DNA of 64,000 nt, taken from positions 44,452,423 to 44,516,422 of the forward strand of contig CM033394.1 in the NCBI GenBank assembly GCA_019426215.1, read 5' to 3'. Below are positions 1 through 11,500 of the stretch, piece by piece. The position numbers and the translations under genes were made by a program. A model generated the notes under the pieces. The model saw only the letters and a program-made list of their open reading frames with translations, ran no database searches and was not told where the DNA came from. This DNA comes from Buddleja alternifolia (Eukaryota > Streptophyta > Magnoliopsida > Lamiales > Scrophulariaceae). Within the stretch, counting starts at the first letter, position 1; the number at the start of each line of letters is the position of its first letter.

Positions 1-1806
1 TACATGATGATCAGAGAATCATTGTTCCCTACAAGCCCACTTCCTTGAAGATGAATTCATCTTGGAAAGGGGCAAAGGTAGAATGATTGTTTTAGAAAAA
101 TAAAATGAAACTTCCTCTGAGACATCTGTTCAAGAACCAAGGCCTGACCCAATAGTAGCACAACCACCACGTAGATCTGGTAGAATACCACATGAATCTG
201 AGAGGTATGGTATCTACTGCAGGTGGAGCCAGAGCTTCACACTGTAGTACATGAAAGTCATGAAGATGATCCTTGTACCTATGATCAAACAATGGTGGAT
301 GTCGACGCTTCAAGATGGTGAGAAGCAATGGAAACATAGATGGACTCTATGCAATCGAACCAAGTCTGAACTTTGGTAGATCGTCCTGAAGGTATCAAAC
401 CTATAGGATGTAAGTGGATCTACAAAAGAAAGATAGGTAGCGATGGCAAGGTTGACACCTTTAAAACCAGGCTCGTAGAAAAAGGCTATAGTCAAAGAGA
501 AGGAATTGACTATCAAAAAACCTTTTCGCCCGTGGCCATGATAAAGTCCATCCGAATACTGTTATCCATAGCTGCATACTTAGATTATGAGATAAGGCAG
601 ATGGATGTCAAAATGGATTTTCTAAATGGATTCTTTGAAGAGGACATCTATATAGAACAACCAAAAGGTTTTGTATCCGAGACCGATATCCATAAAGTAT
701 GTAAACTTGAGAGGTCCATATACGGTCTCAAGCAAGCATCTAGAAGCTGGAATCTTCGTTTTGATGAAGTAGTAAAGGGATATGGCTTCTTGAAGAACGA
801 AGATGAACCATGTGTCTACAAGAAGACTAGTCGGAGCAAGATCTCATTCTTAGTACTATATGTGGATGATATCCTACTTATAGGAAATGACGTAGGAATG
901 CTCACCACTGTCAAGAAATGACTTTCGAGTACGTTTTCCATGAAAGACTTGGGAGAAGCGACATACATTCTAGGAATTTGTATCTATAGAGATAGAATGA
1001 ATAGAATGATAGGTCTCTCCCAAGCCCTTTACTTAGAAAAGGTCCTAAAGATATTTAGGATGGACAATTCTAAGAAAGGGTTTCTTCCCATGAGGCATGG
1101 AGTACACTTATCCAAATCTATGTGTCCTCAAAGTGAGGAAGATAGAAAGGAGATGAGCAATGTACCTTACGATTTTGCTGTTGGTAGCCTGATGTATGCA
1201 GTGTTGTGTACAAGACCTGACATTGCCTATGTTGTAAGTGTGGTGAGTTGATTTCAGGTAAACTCGGGAAAGAAACATTGGATAGCTGTGAAGAATATCC
1301 TAAAGTATCTCAAAAGAACTATGGATATGATTCTCATCTATGGAGGTGGAGACCTAAAGATGGAAGGTTACACTGACTCAGACTTTCAGTTTGATGTTGA
1401 TGACCGTAAATCCACTTCAGGGTTTGTTTTCACGCTTAATGGTGGGGCGGTGTCTTAGAAAAGTTCTAAGCAAAGCACAACCGCAGATTCCACCACTGAA
1501 GTAAAATATGTGGCAGCCTCAGAGGCAGCCAAAAAAGCTGTTTGGATGAGAAAGTTCCTTGGAGAACTTGAAGTGGTTCCTAGTGCACAACTTCCGTTAC
1601 TACTTTATTGTGATAACAAAGGAGCAATAGCTCAAGCTAAGGAACCAAGGTCTCATAACAAGTCTAAACACATTGAGAGAAGATTTCACATCATAAGAGA
1701 GATCGTTGGCAGAGGAGAGATAGCAGTGTAGAAAATAGCCTCAGCTGACCCGTTCACCAAACCACTACCTCAGGCTGTTCTGGACCGACACCTGGAAAGG
1801 ATGGGT
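1..1806 (+). pseudogene. Copia pol remnant: RT and RNase H with four in-frame stops
   Basis: The segment at 373-921 carries the Copia RT motifs IGCKW, SIYGLKQA and YVDD; 940-1251 continues with the MKDLGEA and CTRPDIAY blocks; 1260-1800 carries RNase H, including a TDSD-type motif and SKHIERRFHIIRE. The frame is stopped at 919-921, 1249-1251, 1456-1458 and 1729-1731. Compared with family consensus these look like Trp, Arg, Trp and Gln codons, all explained by C-to-T or G-to-A changes. Before position 370 the linker needs frame changes to read. It is a Tork-type Copia in general appearance; the lineage call is an inference from a few motifs. Confidence 0.85.
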
Positions 1807-1848
1807 ATAAGATACCACAATGAGTGGCATTGAGAGCAAGTGGAAGAT

Positions 1849-3411
1849 TGTTAGGATTATGCCCTCAGATGCCATAGAGGATAGAATGATAGGACATCTT
1901 TCTTGTAATGAACTTATTTTGATATTAATAATAAAGATATTATTTAATTTTTACTTAAATCTTATCTGCATCTATAAGTTGTGTAAAATGTTTTGTCCAT
2001 GTTTTCAGTGCGATCCCTCTGCTTCCTATGGGACAGGAAGATTGGCACTAGAGAGATAGATCTTGATTACTAAAAACTAGTTCGCAAGTAAAATGAAGTC
2101 TTTAATTGACAAATAAAGATTTAGAACACTTGTACAATCTTAACTCTGACATGGAAGTGCCAGTCGAGTACCATGGGATGGTAGGAGCTTAAGAATGTAG
2201 GCACATCAGTGGAACTGATATGCTCGAACACGACTCGCATCGGTTCTATCACATGGGTTTTCACTCTGTGACTGTCAATGATAGAGCTGGTTATTCGTAA
2301 TAGGTATAAGTGAACCTTTGACCTGAAGTATCAGGCTGAAGATGCACTTGTGATGTCAAGTATTTCACTAGAGTAGTTAGACCCAATTCATCCATTGGTG
2401 AGCTCGACCTCGAAATACAGCTTGATGGGCAAGTGGTAGTCTTAGTTGATATCTAATATTGGATTTGTTCTTTCATAAGTGAGTGAAAAAGTACCCTATG
2501 TGATTATAGATACATAGAGATCAAAGTTTTTGGGCAAAGCAAAAAGGGACAATTGTGCGAGGCACTAAATTGATCTCAATGATCTCGTATTATTATAATT
2601 AATACATATGGTCAAAGTCGCTCCAAAGGATTGATAAAGAAAAATGAATAAATAAGTTTCTATTTTTCTTCTAGGAGTTTTAATTTGTTGGATAAATTAA
2701 ATAATTAATTATTCATTAGATGAAATAATTAATTATAAGGATAAGATTAATTATTAATTAATTTCCTTTGGAAATAAATTAATGAATTAATTTATCTAAT
2801 AATTTGGTTATTTAATTAATTAATATATTTATTAGATATAATAAATTATTAATTAAATAGATAATTAATTAAAACAAAAGAAGCCCTGAGCCTAGTATTG
2901 GGCGTCCATGAGGACGCAGATTAGGTCAAGTTGGGCGTCCATAAGGATGCCCAACATACAAGGTATCTTTTGTTTGTCTTGGTCAATAAGTCATGAGGTA
3001 TAAAACGAGTCTTTGACCTACAACAAGACATAAACTTTTATAACTCTCCTAGAAAGAAAAGAAGAAATCCTCCTCCCTCACTCTATACTAGCCGTCGCCC
3101 CTTAGAGAAAATTAGTGGGAATTTTTTATCAATCAATTCGTGCGTGATAATTTAGAGACAACGTAATTTTGTTGTTCGGATCAAATTCAAGAAAACCAAC
3201 GAATTCAAGAATTGAAAATTACAAGGATTAAAGAAATCGAGACTTCATCAATTCGAGATTTAGAGGAGGAATCGGATTCTCCAATCACTTTGCTTCAACG
3301 GATCAGTAGTTATTCGTTACGCGAAATAATAGATTTAAATATGCAATCAAAGAATTTACACTTTGGGTTTTTAAATTAAAATTTTGAAATCCTTCCGCTG
3401 CGTTTAATTCA
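1849..3411 (+). repeat. 3' LTR of the left-edge Copia element (about 1.56 kb)
   Basis: It starts TGTTAGGATTATG right after a purine-rich tract. A TATA-like TATAAAAC lies near 2999. The middle holds a very AT-rich stretch (2690-2880) and a short imperfect repeat of GGGCGTCCAT (about 2900-2945). The right end is placed at CA 3411, next to the disrupted gypsy gag; there is no second LTR in the window to confirm it. Confidence 0.6.
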
Positions 3412-3672
3412 ATTTTTTGCGAAACCCAATAGATCCATGCGCGCTGTGGTGTGTTGCGCAACCGGCAAGCTGGTGACCGACGTGGTGGTGCCGCGTTGTG
3501 TGGCCATCAAGGCCGTCGTTATTTCTTTCATCTCTTTCATAAATTCGTTCAATTGCAGCTTAATCTGCAAGACATCCTCAGCCATAACGCTTTGATTCTC
3601 CTCCAGTTTCAGAACTTGGCTATCGCCACTAGTGCCCGCCGGTATCGCAGAGCCAGATCGAGTTTCCACCAT
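3412..3672 (-). pseudogene. Ty3/gypsy gag N-terminal fragment, cut by the Copia LTR
   Basis: Reading from ATG at 3672 gives a protein that opens MVETRSG, a start typical of plant Ty3/gypsy gag, followed by a Glu/Lys-rich helical stretch. After about 85 codons the frame runs into the Copia LTR at 3411. Only the gag head is left. The rest is presumably to the left of the Copia insertion, outside the window. Confidence 0.65.
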
Positions 3673-3714
3673 AATTCCATTCCCAGGGTGATGATCCGGT
3701 AGATCGGACCAAAT

Positions 3715-3873
3715 TGATGAGTGATAGAAATTGAATTAAAATTGCAATAACCAAATAAGAACAATTCGTTCTTGCCCCAAAGCCAAATCTCCAGTTCAAT
3801 GATCAATACTTGATAAGACTAAGCAAACCCTAATAGGGATAATTATATTACTCCTATTACAGACCCCTAACAA
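3715..3873 (-). repeat. Possible LTR end of the same minus-strand gypsy fragment
   Basis: On the minus strand this begins TGTTAGGGGTCTGTAATAGG and ends near TCACTCATCA just before the gag ATG, with a TGGTCCGATC stretch where a primer-binding site would sit. The arrangement fits an LTR followed directly by gag, but no partner LTR is visible and the boundaries are approximate. Confidence 0.4.
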
Positions 3874-4479
3874 AAAAGGAAACAACTAACAACTCAAAAG
3901 GAAACAACAACAACAACAACAACAACAATAATAATAAACGGAACGCCTAGCTCGCATAGGACTCGATCGCTGGTCTTGACACCCCATCCTTGCGCCTCAC
4001 GTAAACCCTTAAAGGTCTGGGTTCACCTGCATCACTCACCAATGTTGTGGAATTATCATTCGGCGTCGTGTGACTCACATCAATAGCAAAATCAAGCAAA
4101 TGGCAACGAAATAGTCTATTAGTATAAGAATGTTACTTACAGGATTACTCTGTTTGAGCATTTGGTCATTCTGACATTATCGATCGGACTCACTACGGGC
4201 GGACACAGTTAGTTTCTTGAGCAATTTTGTCTTAAATTAAAATTTTAACTCTTCGCCTCGATCTGTTTTCTAGGTATTGTTGTGTCGGATTCTAATATAG
4301 CAAAATATAAAACTGGATGAAAACAAACGGTTAATACATAAATTGGCGGAAGAAGATACATTAGAACAAAACCATTTCATAGTACATTTATTTATTTTCA
4401 CACAATTAAACCTCAAGCAACATTTCCTTACTATACTTACAAGAAGAAAAACTCATAAAGAAACAACATAAGCATTGAT
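3874..4479. other. 3' flank of DUF1262 gene A, with (CAA)n tract and a small orphan reading frame
   Basis: A CAA repeat with some AAT units runs at about 3904-3938. On the minus strand an open stretch ending at 3949 reads PLRVYVRRKDG and resembles a retroelement linker, but is too short to assign. From about 4260 the sequence matches the 3' flanks of DUF1262 copies B (16440-16667) and C (28200-28438), so the duplicated unit includes the 3' untranslated region. Confidence 0.5.
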
Positions 4480-7400
4480 TTATTCCCATTTAGTCTTCAC
4501 CTGTTGGCAGTGCTTAAAAGCATAAGACATAACCAAACTCCCATCCATTCTTTTCAAATTGAACCTCTCAACCAATACATAGCATCCAAACACACTCCAT
4601 TCCCCAACTCCCTTGAATTCTTCAACTCTATCAATCTTTACTTGCCTTTCTTCCCCACCTACCCAACCGGCTCTCGCTTGCTCCCATTTCATCCGTTCGA
4701 CTATTTCCACTCTCAAACCCACACGCGTTTCTCCGCCTCCAGGACCATAACTCGTAAACCAGATAACTCCATCGGCCACATTTTTCTCACTCCACAGAGC
4801 TTTAACTCCCTCAACAAAAACTTCCTCTTTTTCGACTAAAGAATCAACTGCCACAGAATTTCCTGGATTATCATAAGTGTTTTTCTGGCAGGTGAAAATC
4901 TGCTCCCATCTTTGGGCCAGTGTCATCTCGTAGTACATTGATCTTTCCACCTTTTAGATACGAAGGGAGAATATTTCATGAGACGGTAAAGAGAAAAATG
5001 TAATAATATTCTGTTCATATTCATCTATCCAGTTCAACTATTTTGTAACACAATCGTGTAATAGTTTTTGTTACACGCACAAATGTGTGACAAGTGTATA
5101 CACGGGTGGTAAATTAAGATGTGGAAAGACAAAAAGATGTGATACGGAAAAGAATCTAAAATCTCTATTCTACACACCATAACCATGCATGTATATAAAT
5201 ATTTGTCACAATTCACACATTGTTTATGTAATAGGAAGTGTTGCGCAATTGTGTTACAGCGGATATAAACTGATATCTAGATCTATATTTCTATCTCTAT
5301 CTTTATCTTTATCTTTTGTTTACTATTATAAAAATATGAGTGGTTTCTCGAAACTTTTGATATACCTAAAATATTCCCATCTAATTCACCTTTTTAATGG
5401 AAAAGAGACTAATACTAAATAATAAAAACAAATTGTATATATCTACAACAATAAGGTGTATAATTACATCAGGACACTATCACAATAAAAAAAAAATTAG
5501 GTATCTACAATAATATATAAGATGTATAGTTACATAAGTAGTCTATGATAAAATTTTAAAAATAAGTAATAAAAATACATTTTAAATATTTATAACATTA
5601 ATATATATAATTATATTAGACCTATATTATAACATTAAATATCTACAAGTCTCCATACTTTCTTGATAATTCTGACCTATAACAATTTAGGTATTCATAT
5701 TACGAATTTCATCACCATAACTGGACCTTCTATATTACAATAGGAAGAATGTGTTTGCCGATCGCCAAATGCAATAATTTTTCTTAGAAGCAAAATTGCA
5801 ATTGATTAATCTTGTCCTTGGAGGAACATCTGGAATATTACATTTAACAATATTCATCTTAGTGCATATAAGGATAAATGAGAATGGACAGACAATGTCC
5901 ACGCACCTTAACAACAGAAGTGGCATGATAAAGCCTAATAAACCTTACAGGACAAAAAAAGTGGTTTTCAAATTTATCCTCATATCCCTGAAGTACACAA
6001 TCTATTTCATGTTTAATACATCAAATCATGAATATTAGTTATCATTAACTATTTGAAAATTAATTAACAACTACTATAATCAACACACAATTACTTGAAA
6101 GATAGAGAAAGACCAACATGTCAGTTGGTTTGAATAAAATACAAAACTTCTAATTATTTGGGGTCTCAACTTCGTCAATAGAATTAAGTATAATTTGGCG
6201 ATAGCTTACCAACACTTAACATGTGGAATTAGTTAAATATGGTCAACATATAATATAATGAAGTGTGTGCATATAATAATATATTTCGAAAAGTGCATTC
6301 AAACTAAATTTGTAATAATATTTTACTAATATATACGCACAACATTTTATTTGATCTTATAATCATTTATCCTTTTTAGAGATTGGCTTAGTATTCATAT
6401 TTCGTTGATTAGACATCCAATAACTCTTTTTTAATCTTTAATTTTTTGATATTTGTTGATGGGATATGTGCCCATATGTTTATATTATATTATTTATATT
6501 ATATTATCATGATATAAATTGTTTGAAAATCTGAATTTCAAACTTGATAGTTTGTTAATTGTTGATACAAATGTAATATGGAATACATGTACATGTTATG
6601 GGTTCTTTAACAACTTGTGCTACAAAGTCGATATTGTGTTAACTGTTAGTACACTTCCATTGTGGATTAATTACATGTATTTAATCATTAATTCAATAAA
6701 TATTCTAATAATTAGTTTTCAATAGAATGAATGTTTTTATTGTGTCTATAAGTTTAGATCATTTTAATATCTAAAGTTTAATTTAATCACTTCTTAGTAA
6801 TATTTATTTGATTATGTCAAAAATTGATTTAGAAAAAATAAGTTTGCAATAGTTCACTATTTAGAAAAGTTATATATTACATATACATAAAATAAACGTT
6901 TCCAATTTCACTTAATCACAGTTGCATAAGTCAAAGATTACTTGCATATTTTAATCAATCTAATGGGTAGTTTTATATAAAAATAGATAAACTTCAATTA
7001 ATGATGAATGAAATATTAGTGAGTAGATAACAGGTATTTTTCTTAGGAAAAATATAGAATGTGTAAAACAAATATGATTTTGTATTGAATTTGTAGGAAT
7101 TATTTATCCCTACCTAGTTAAAAGTTATTGTGTCTTTATTAATTTAAAACTTCTTATTCCCTTACAATAAGTTTTCCATTATTTTACCATATAAATTATT
7201 TTCTAAAACATTTTAATATATAATTTTTATAATCTAAAATATTTGTAATCTGATACATCGGAAAATAAATTCTAAACATATATATGTCATACTTCAAATG
7301 AAGCTTAATTCGTTACACTACAATTAAATATAGTTATAAGTGCAATGATAAAAATAATAATGTATCAAATAATATCTACATAGTTATTAATAAAAACAAT

Positions 7401-8497
7401 TCAGAAAAAAAGTGTTTTTATAATATATGTATATATTATATTATATCTATGTGTTCCATGTTAATAGTTTTTTAGGAGTGAGTGAGGTAAATAAGAGGCA
7501 TGCGTAATCATATTTATATTAATATTAGCTTTTATATATTAACTAGATGTAACCCCGTGTCAAGACACAGGAGACTTAATATATAAAGAAATAGTTAAAA
7601 ATATATATTTATCGTTACATAATTTATTTATTTATAATCTACAAAAAAATCAGTAATACATTATTGGAAAATTTAATAAAGTAAATTTTAAAAGATAAAA
7701 TTAGAGATAACTATCATCTTTACTAAAAAGAATTGACCCCAGATTTGTTGGTTATCATTGAAAAATATAACCAAAACAGGAAAAAGAATAAAATAAAAGA
7801 CAATTTTAGTAATTGGGACTTAAATAATTTCTCTTATCTTATTTCATAGAAATAGAACTAATATACAGAAATACTACGAAGAAAGTGTATAATTTCAAAT
7901 TAAAAGAATTTCAGAACGTCGCGAAGAAGTTGTTATGAACAAAAAAAATATGAACTGAAAGATAATGGGCATAATTGTCTAAGGATGAAAAAGAAGAGAA
8001 TATCAACATTTTTAATGCTAAAATGAGTGAAAGAAAGTAGAGAAAAAAAAGGTCAAAGAAATAATCATTTCACGCCAATTATATTAAATAAAAAAATTGA
8101 TGAACATAAACTTGAAGTTTTTTGAAAGATTAAAGAGAAAATTCAAACAAACAAATTAAAAACAAAAACTAATAAACTACGTAGAAGATTGGGATATTGA
8201 AAAATTAAATAAAATATAGCAAAATAAACTCCAAGATCTTACTAAAATTTGTCCATGATTGAAAATGATAAAATATTAAAATAAAAATGAGTGAGGAAAA
8301 TTAGTATGAGAAAAACGGAAAATAAATCCTCTCGTACTAATTAATAAAAAATAAACAATATATGTTATGATTGAAAATTTAAGAAAAAAGGAATCACTGA
8401 AAATATATAGTAATCAAATTTAATGAATTACAAAAATCTAGTGAAATTCGGTATAATTATAAAATCAAATACAATATAGAAAAAATAAGAACCATAA

Positions 8498-8534
<37 letters not shown>

Positions 8535-11500
8535 GAATGAATATATTGTGTGAAATAAAATGTGTTGGAGGCTATGAGAATAATAATGAATTACCAATAA
8601 TATATTGCTGCAAATCTTGAAAAGAATATGATAAATTTGATAAGTGAAATTGGCTTCCTTTTGTAACTCCATTGAATATGAGAATAATAATAATAAAGAA
8701 AATAATAAATTGAATCAATCACTTTCTTAACCTATATATAGCTTGCTTCAACATCCAGTATCGAAAAATTTATCTTATTATACACTCTTCGATTTACCTT
8801 TATTTGCTTTGGCCAGTAGCTTCAACCATTCTTTAAACTATCATAAAATGGTACCATTCACAATTTCGTATCCCTGAATTAGCAAACTTTTCGAATATCT
8901 ACATGAAACTAATAGCATAATTAGGATAATATATTCGAAGTCATTCAATAAAGTTAAAATGTCAGCTAAAAGAAAAGATCTATATGAGGTTAATTCAATA
9001 TGCAGTATTATATAGAATCTTCACAAATTGTATCTGACTTGCCATTGCTTTCTGCATAATAAAGAGGATATGACCTACAACTAAGTCTTTCTTCAAGGCA
9101 ATGCGAGATGTTCAACAAACCACCAATTTCACTTGGCTACAATTTAAGTCATTCTGGAAAGAAAAAAAAAATCAACAACTTAAGATCAAAATAAAAAAAA
9201 TAAAAAATTGGTGAATACAATAACATTCACCTACGGACACTTATTAACAAACTTCTATGATGCGATGACAGTGAATCACCACCGTAAACTTTGATAGGTT
9301 GATTAGTTGTCTGGTGAGTTACTTTCTCAATAACTCGTGCTTTGAAATGTAATAATGAAATTCTATGAAAAAAAGTGAATTTTTTCATATATATATAATT
9401 AGTACATAAACAGTATCTTTTAGATAATTTGAAATTTGAATATAAGATATTCATAGATTTCATGAATCTAAAATCTTGTTATAATTTAAGATCATGTTTT
9501 TTTTTCTTCAAAATTTTGAAATTAGTTGCTATGTTGTTACGGTTGTATTTATAACATTGTTTATTCAAAAGGTTGGTTGCCATGTTCTATAGTTGCTGTA
9601 TTCAAAAGTTAATAGGCATGAGATATTGTATTCCATTTATTATTCTAATTTTATCTAAAACAGATGTGAGGTTGTTAATAGATTTGGATAAAGATTGACA
9701 ATTATATTTATTTAAATTTAATATAAATTATTTATTCATAAATATTTTATCCAATTTTGCTTATGTGGCAAAATTGATTTCAATTAGGCCATTCACGCAT
9801 GGGCTTACTTGGATGGCCTCAAAGGTTGTATTTTATTATATATAGATTTTCCCTTGTTGTTATACATGTGAGGTGTACATGTTGCTAAATCCATCCAAAA
9901 TCAATTGAAATATGGCCTAAAGGATGAAACTGAAACACAAAACTAAATTTTGGGCACAATAGCATAATATTTGGTACTTTAGGGACCAAAGTGATACAAA
10001 TATAAAATTCAGGAACTATTAGTGACACTTACCCTTAAAATTACTTAAAATTTTCTTTTTATGTAAATGACACTTCATAGTTAACCTTTTCAACTGATTA
10101 ACTATGTATATTCTATTGATTTAGAAAATTGAGTATCACTACAAATGACTTATAGAAGACAATTTGTCAATGCTAAAAATGGACAATTATTCAATTTAAT
10201 CATAAATGCTATACCGCAAACAGACATGACAATAAGTTTTTGAAATGTGTGTCTAGACCAAATTTATAGTAAATTTTTTATAAATCCATTTTTTGGTTCA
10301 TTTTGATAATAATTATTATAATTCATTTACTTTGATCTTATTCATCTATCTTTTTCATTAATTAACTTACTTTGTATGTTTTATTAACTAGACATCTACC
10401 AACTCTTTCAAGATCTTTAATTTAAGTATATACTTTTTGTTATGGTGCATTTGTATCAGTATTAATATCATATTATAATATATTATATTATCATATTTTT
10501 AGTTTGTTTGAAAATTTGAACTTCGAAGTAATTTTCCTTAGTTGTTAATACACTTTCATGGTGGAGTACGTGTATCTAAGTGATTGACTCTAATTCCACA
10601 AAAACTTGTATTAGTATAAGTAATTTTATTTCTAATCATCACTTTTTAATAATATTAATTTTATGCACTAGACATTAGTTTATATTTATCTTACGTTTTC
10701 ATCAATGAGTAGTGTGTCTTATAATAAATGAAATCTTTTTAAAACCTCATAATGATAACATTTTTCAGAGTTGTGCAATTTATAATGGGATCACTGTTTT
10801 TAAAATGAATATATCTATCAATATCTATGTATTTATCAAAAGAGATTTAGTCTTCCACGCGCAATGCGCGTGCACCTTACTAGTCTACATCAAAAGAACA
10901 GAATGCATCATACTTGATGGGTTTGTGTGGAGATGACTTCTAATAGCCATGGAAAATGCCAAGAAAATTGACCAAAAGGAAGACAAAATAGAGTCAATAC
11001 GGAGCCGAGATGGGTTGGGATAGACCCGGGGTTGAAATAAGGGTCGAAATAGACCGGAGTCGCGAAGGAGTCGAAAAACGGAGTAGGAGCAGTGTGAGGC
11101 GCGCACATCTTCGCCCAGGCGCGGATTTACTAGGCTGTACGCGTTTTTTGATGAGTTTTGGTGAGTTTTTTGTCTTGGGGTGCAAGTTTGGTGGGTTTTG
11201 GCATATTTGAGTCATAGATTGATTAGTATTACTTCCTACTGTGTTTAGGAATTATCCCCTTTGTCAATTAAGATTGTTTTCCTATTTTGTTAGGGTTTAG
11301 ACTTCTCCACCATTATAAATATAAGAACTCTACTTGTAATTTATTGATGTAATCGATTCACTTTGAGAGAAATAAAGATGTAGTCTAGGTTTGCTCGTGG
11401 ATGTAGGCAATTATGTTGAACCACATTAAAATCCTCGTGTCGTTATTTTCATGTTTAGGCTTAGTTTTCTTGTTTCTTGATTATTTTTTCATGCTCTGAT

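Larger units (their letters stand above)
1..3411 (+). mobile_element. Decayed Ty1/Copia retrotransposon, 3' part (pol, polypurine tract, 3' LTR)
   Basis: The element runs in from the left edge. It shows the integrase-RT linker, reverse transcriptase and RNase H on the plus strand, then a purine-rich tract at about 1833-1848 and an LTR that begins with TG at 1849. The likely LTR end is the CA at 3411, because the sequence beyond it belongs to a minus-strand gypsy gag. The 5' LTR, gag and integrase lie outside the window, so the target-site duplication cannot be tested. The reading frame is broken several times, so the copy is dead. Confidence 0.85.
5282..10883 (+). mobile_element. Helitron (non-autonomous, 5.6 kb) in intron 2 of DUF1262 gene A
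   Basis: The 5' end begins TC after an A (5281). The 3' end is a perfect hairpin CACGCGC-AAT-GCGCGTG at 10856-10872, then seven bases, then CTAG (10880-10883) followed by T. This is the standard Helitron layout, inserted between A and T without duplication. Joining the two flanks restores the intron sequence seen in copy B around 22498-22540, which acts as the paralogous empty site. I see no Rep/helicase reading frame, so it would depend on another element. It carries a second, nested Helitron-like end and a diverged internal direct repeat. Confidence 0.75.

Noticed and set aside
8501..8527. (TA)n tract as an origin or promoter
   Set aside because: Simple repeat inside the Helitron with no gene downstream.
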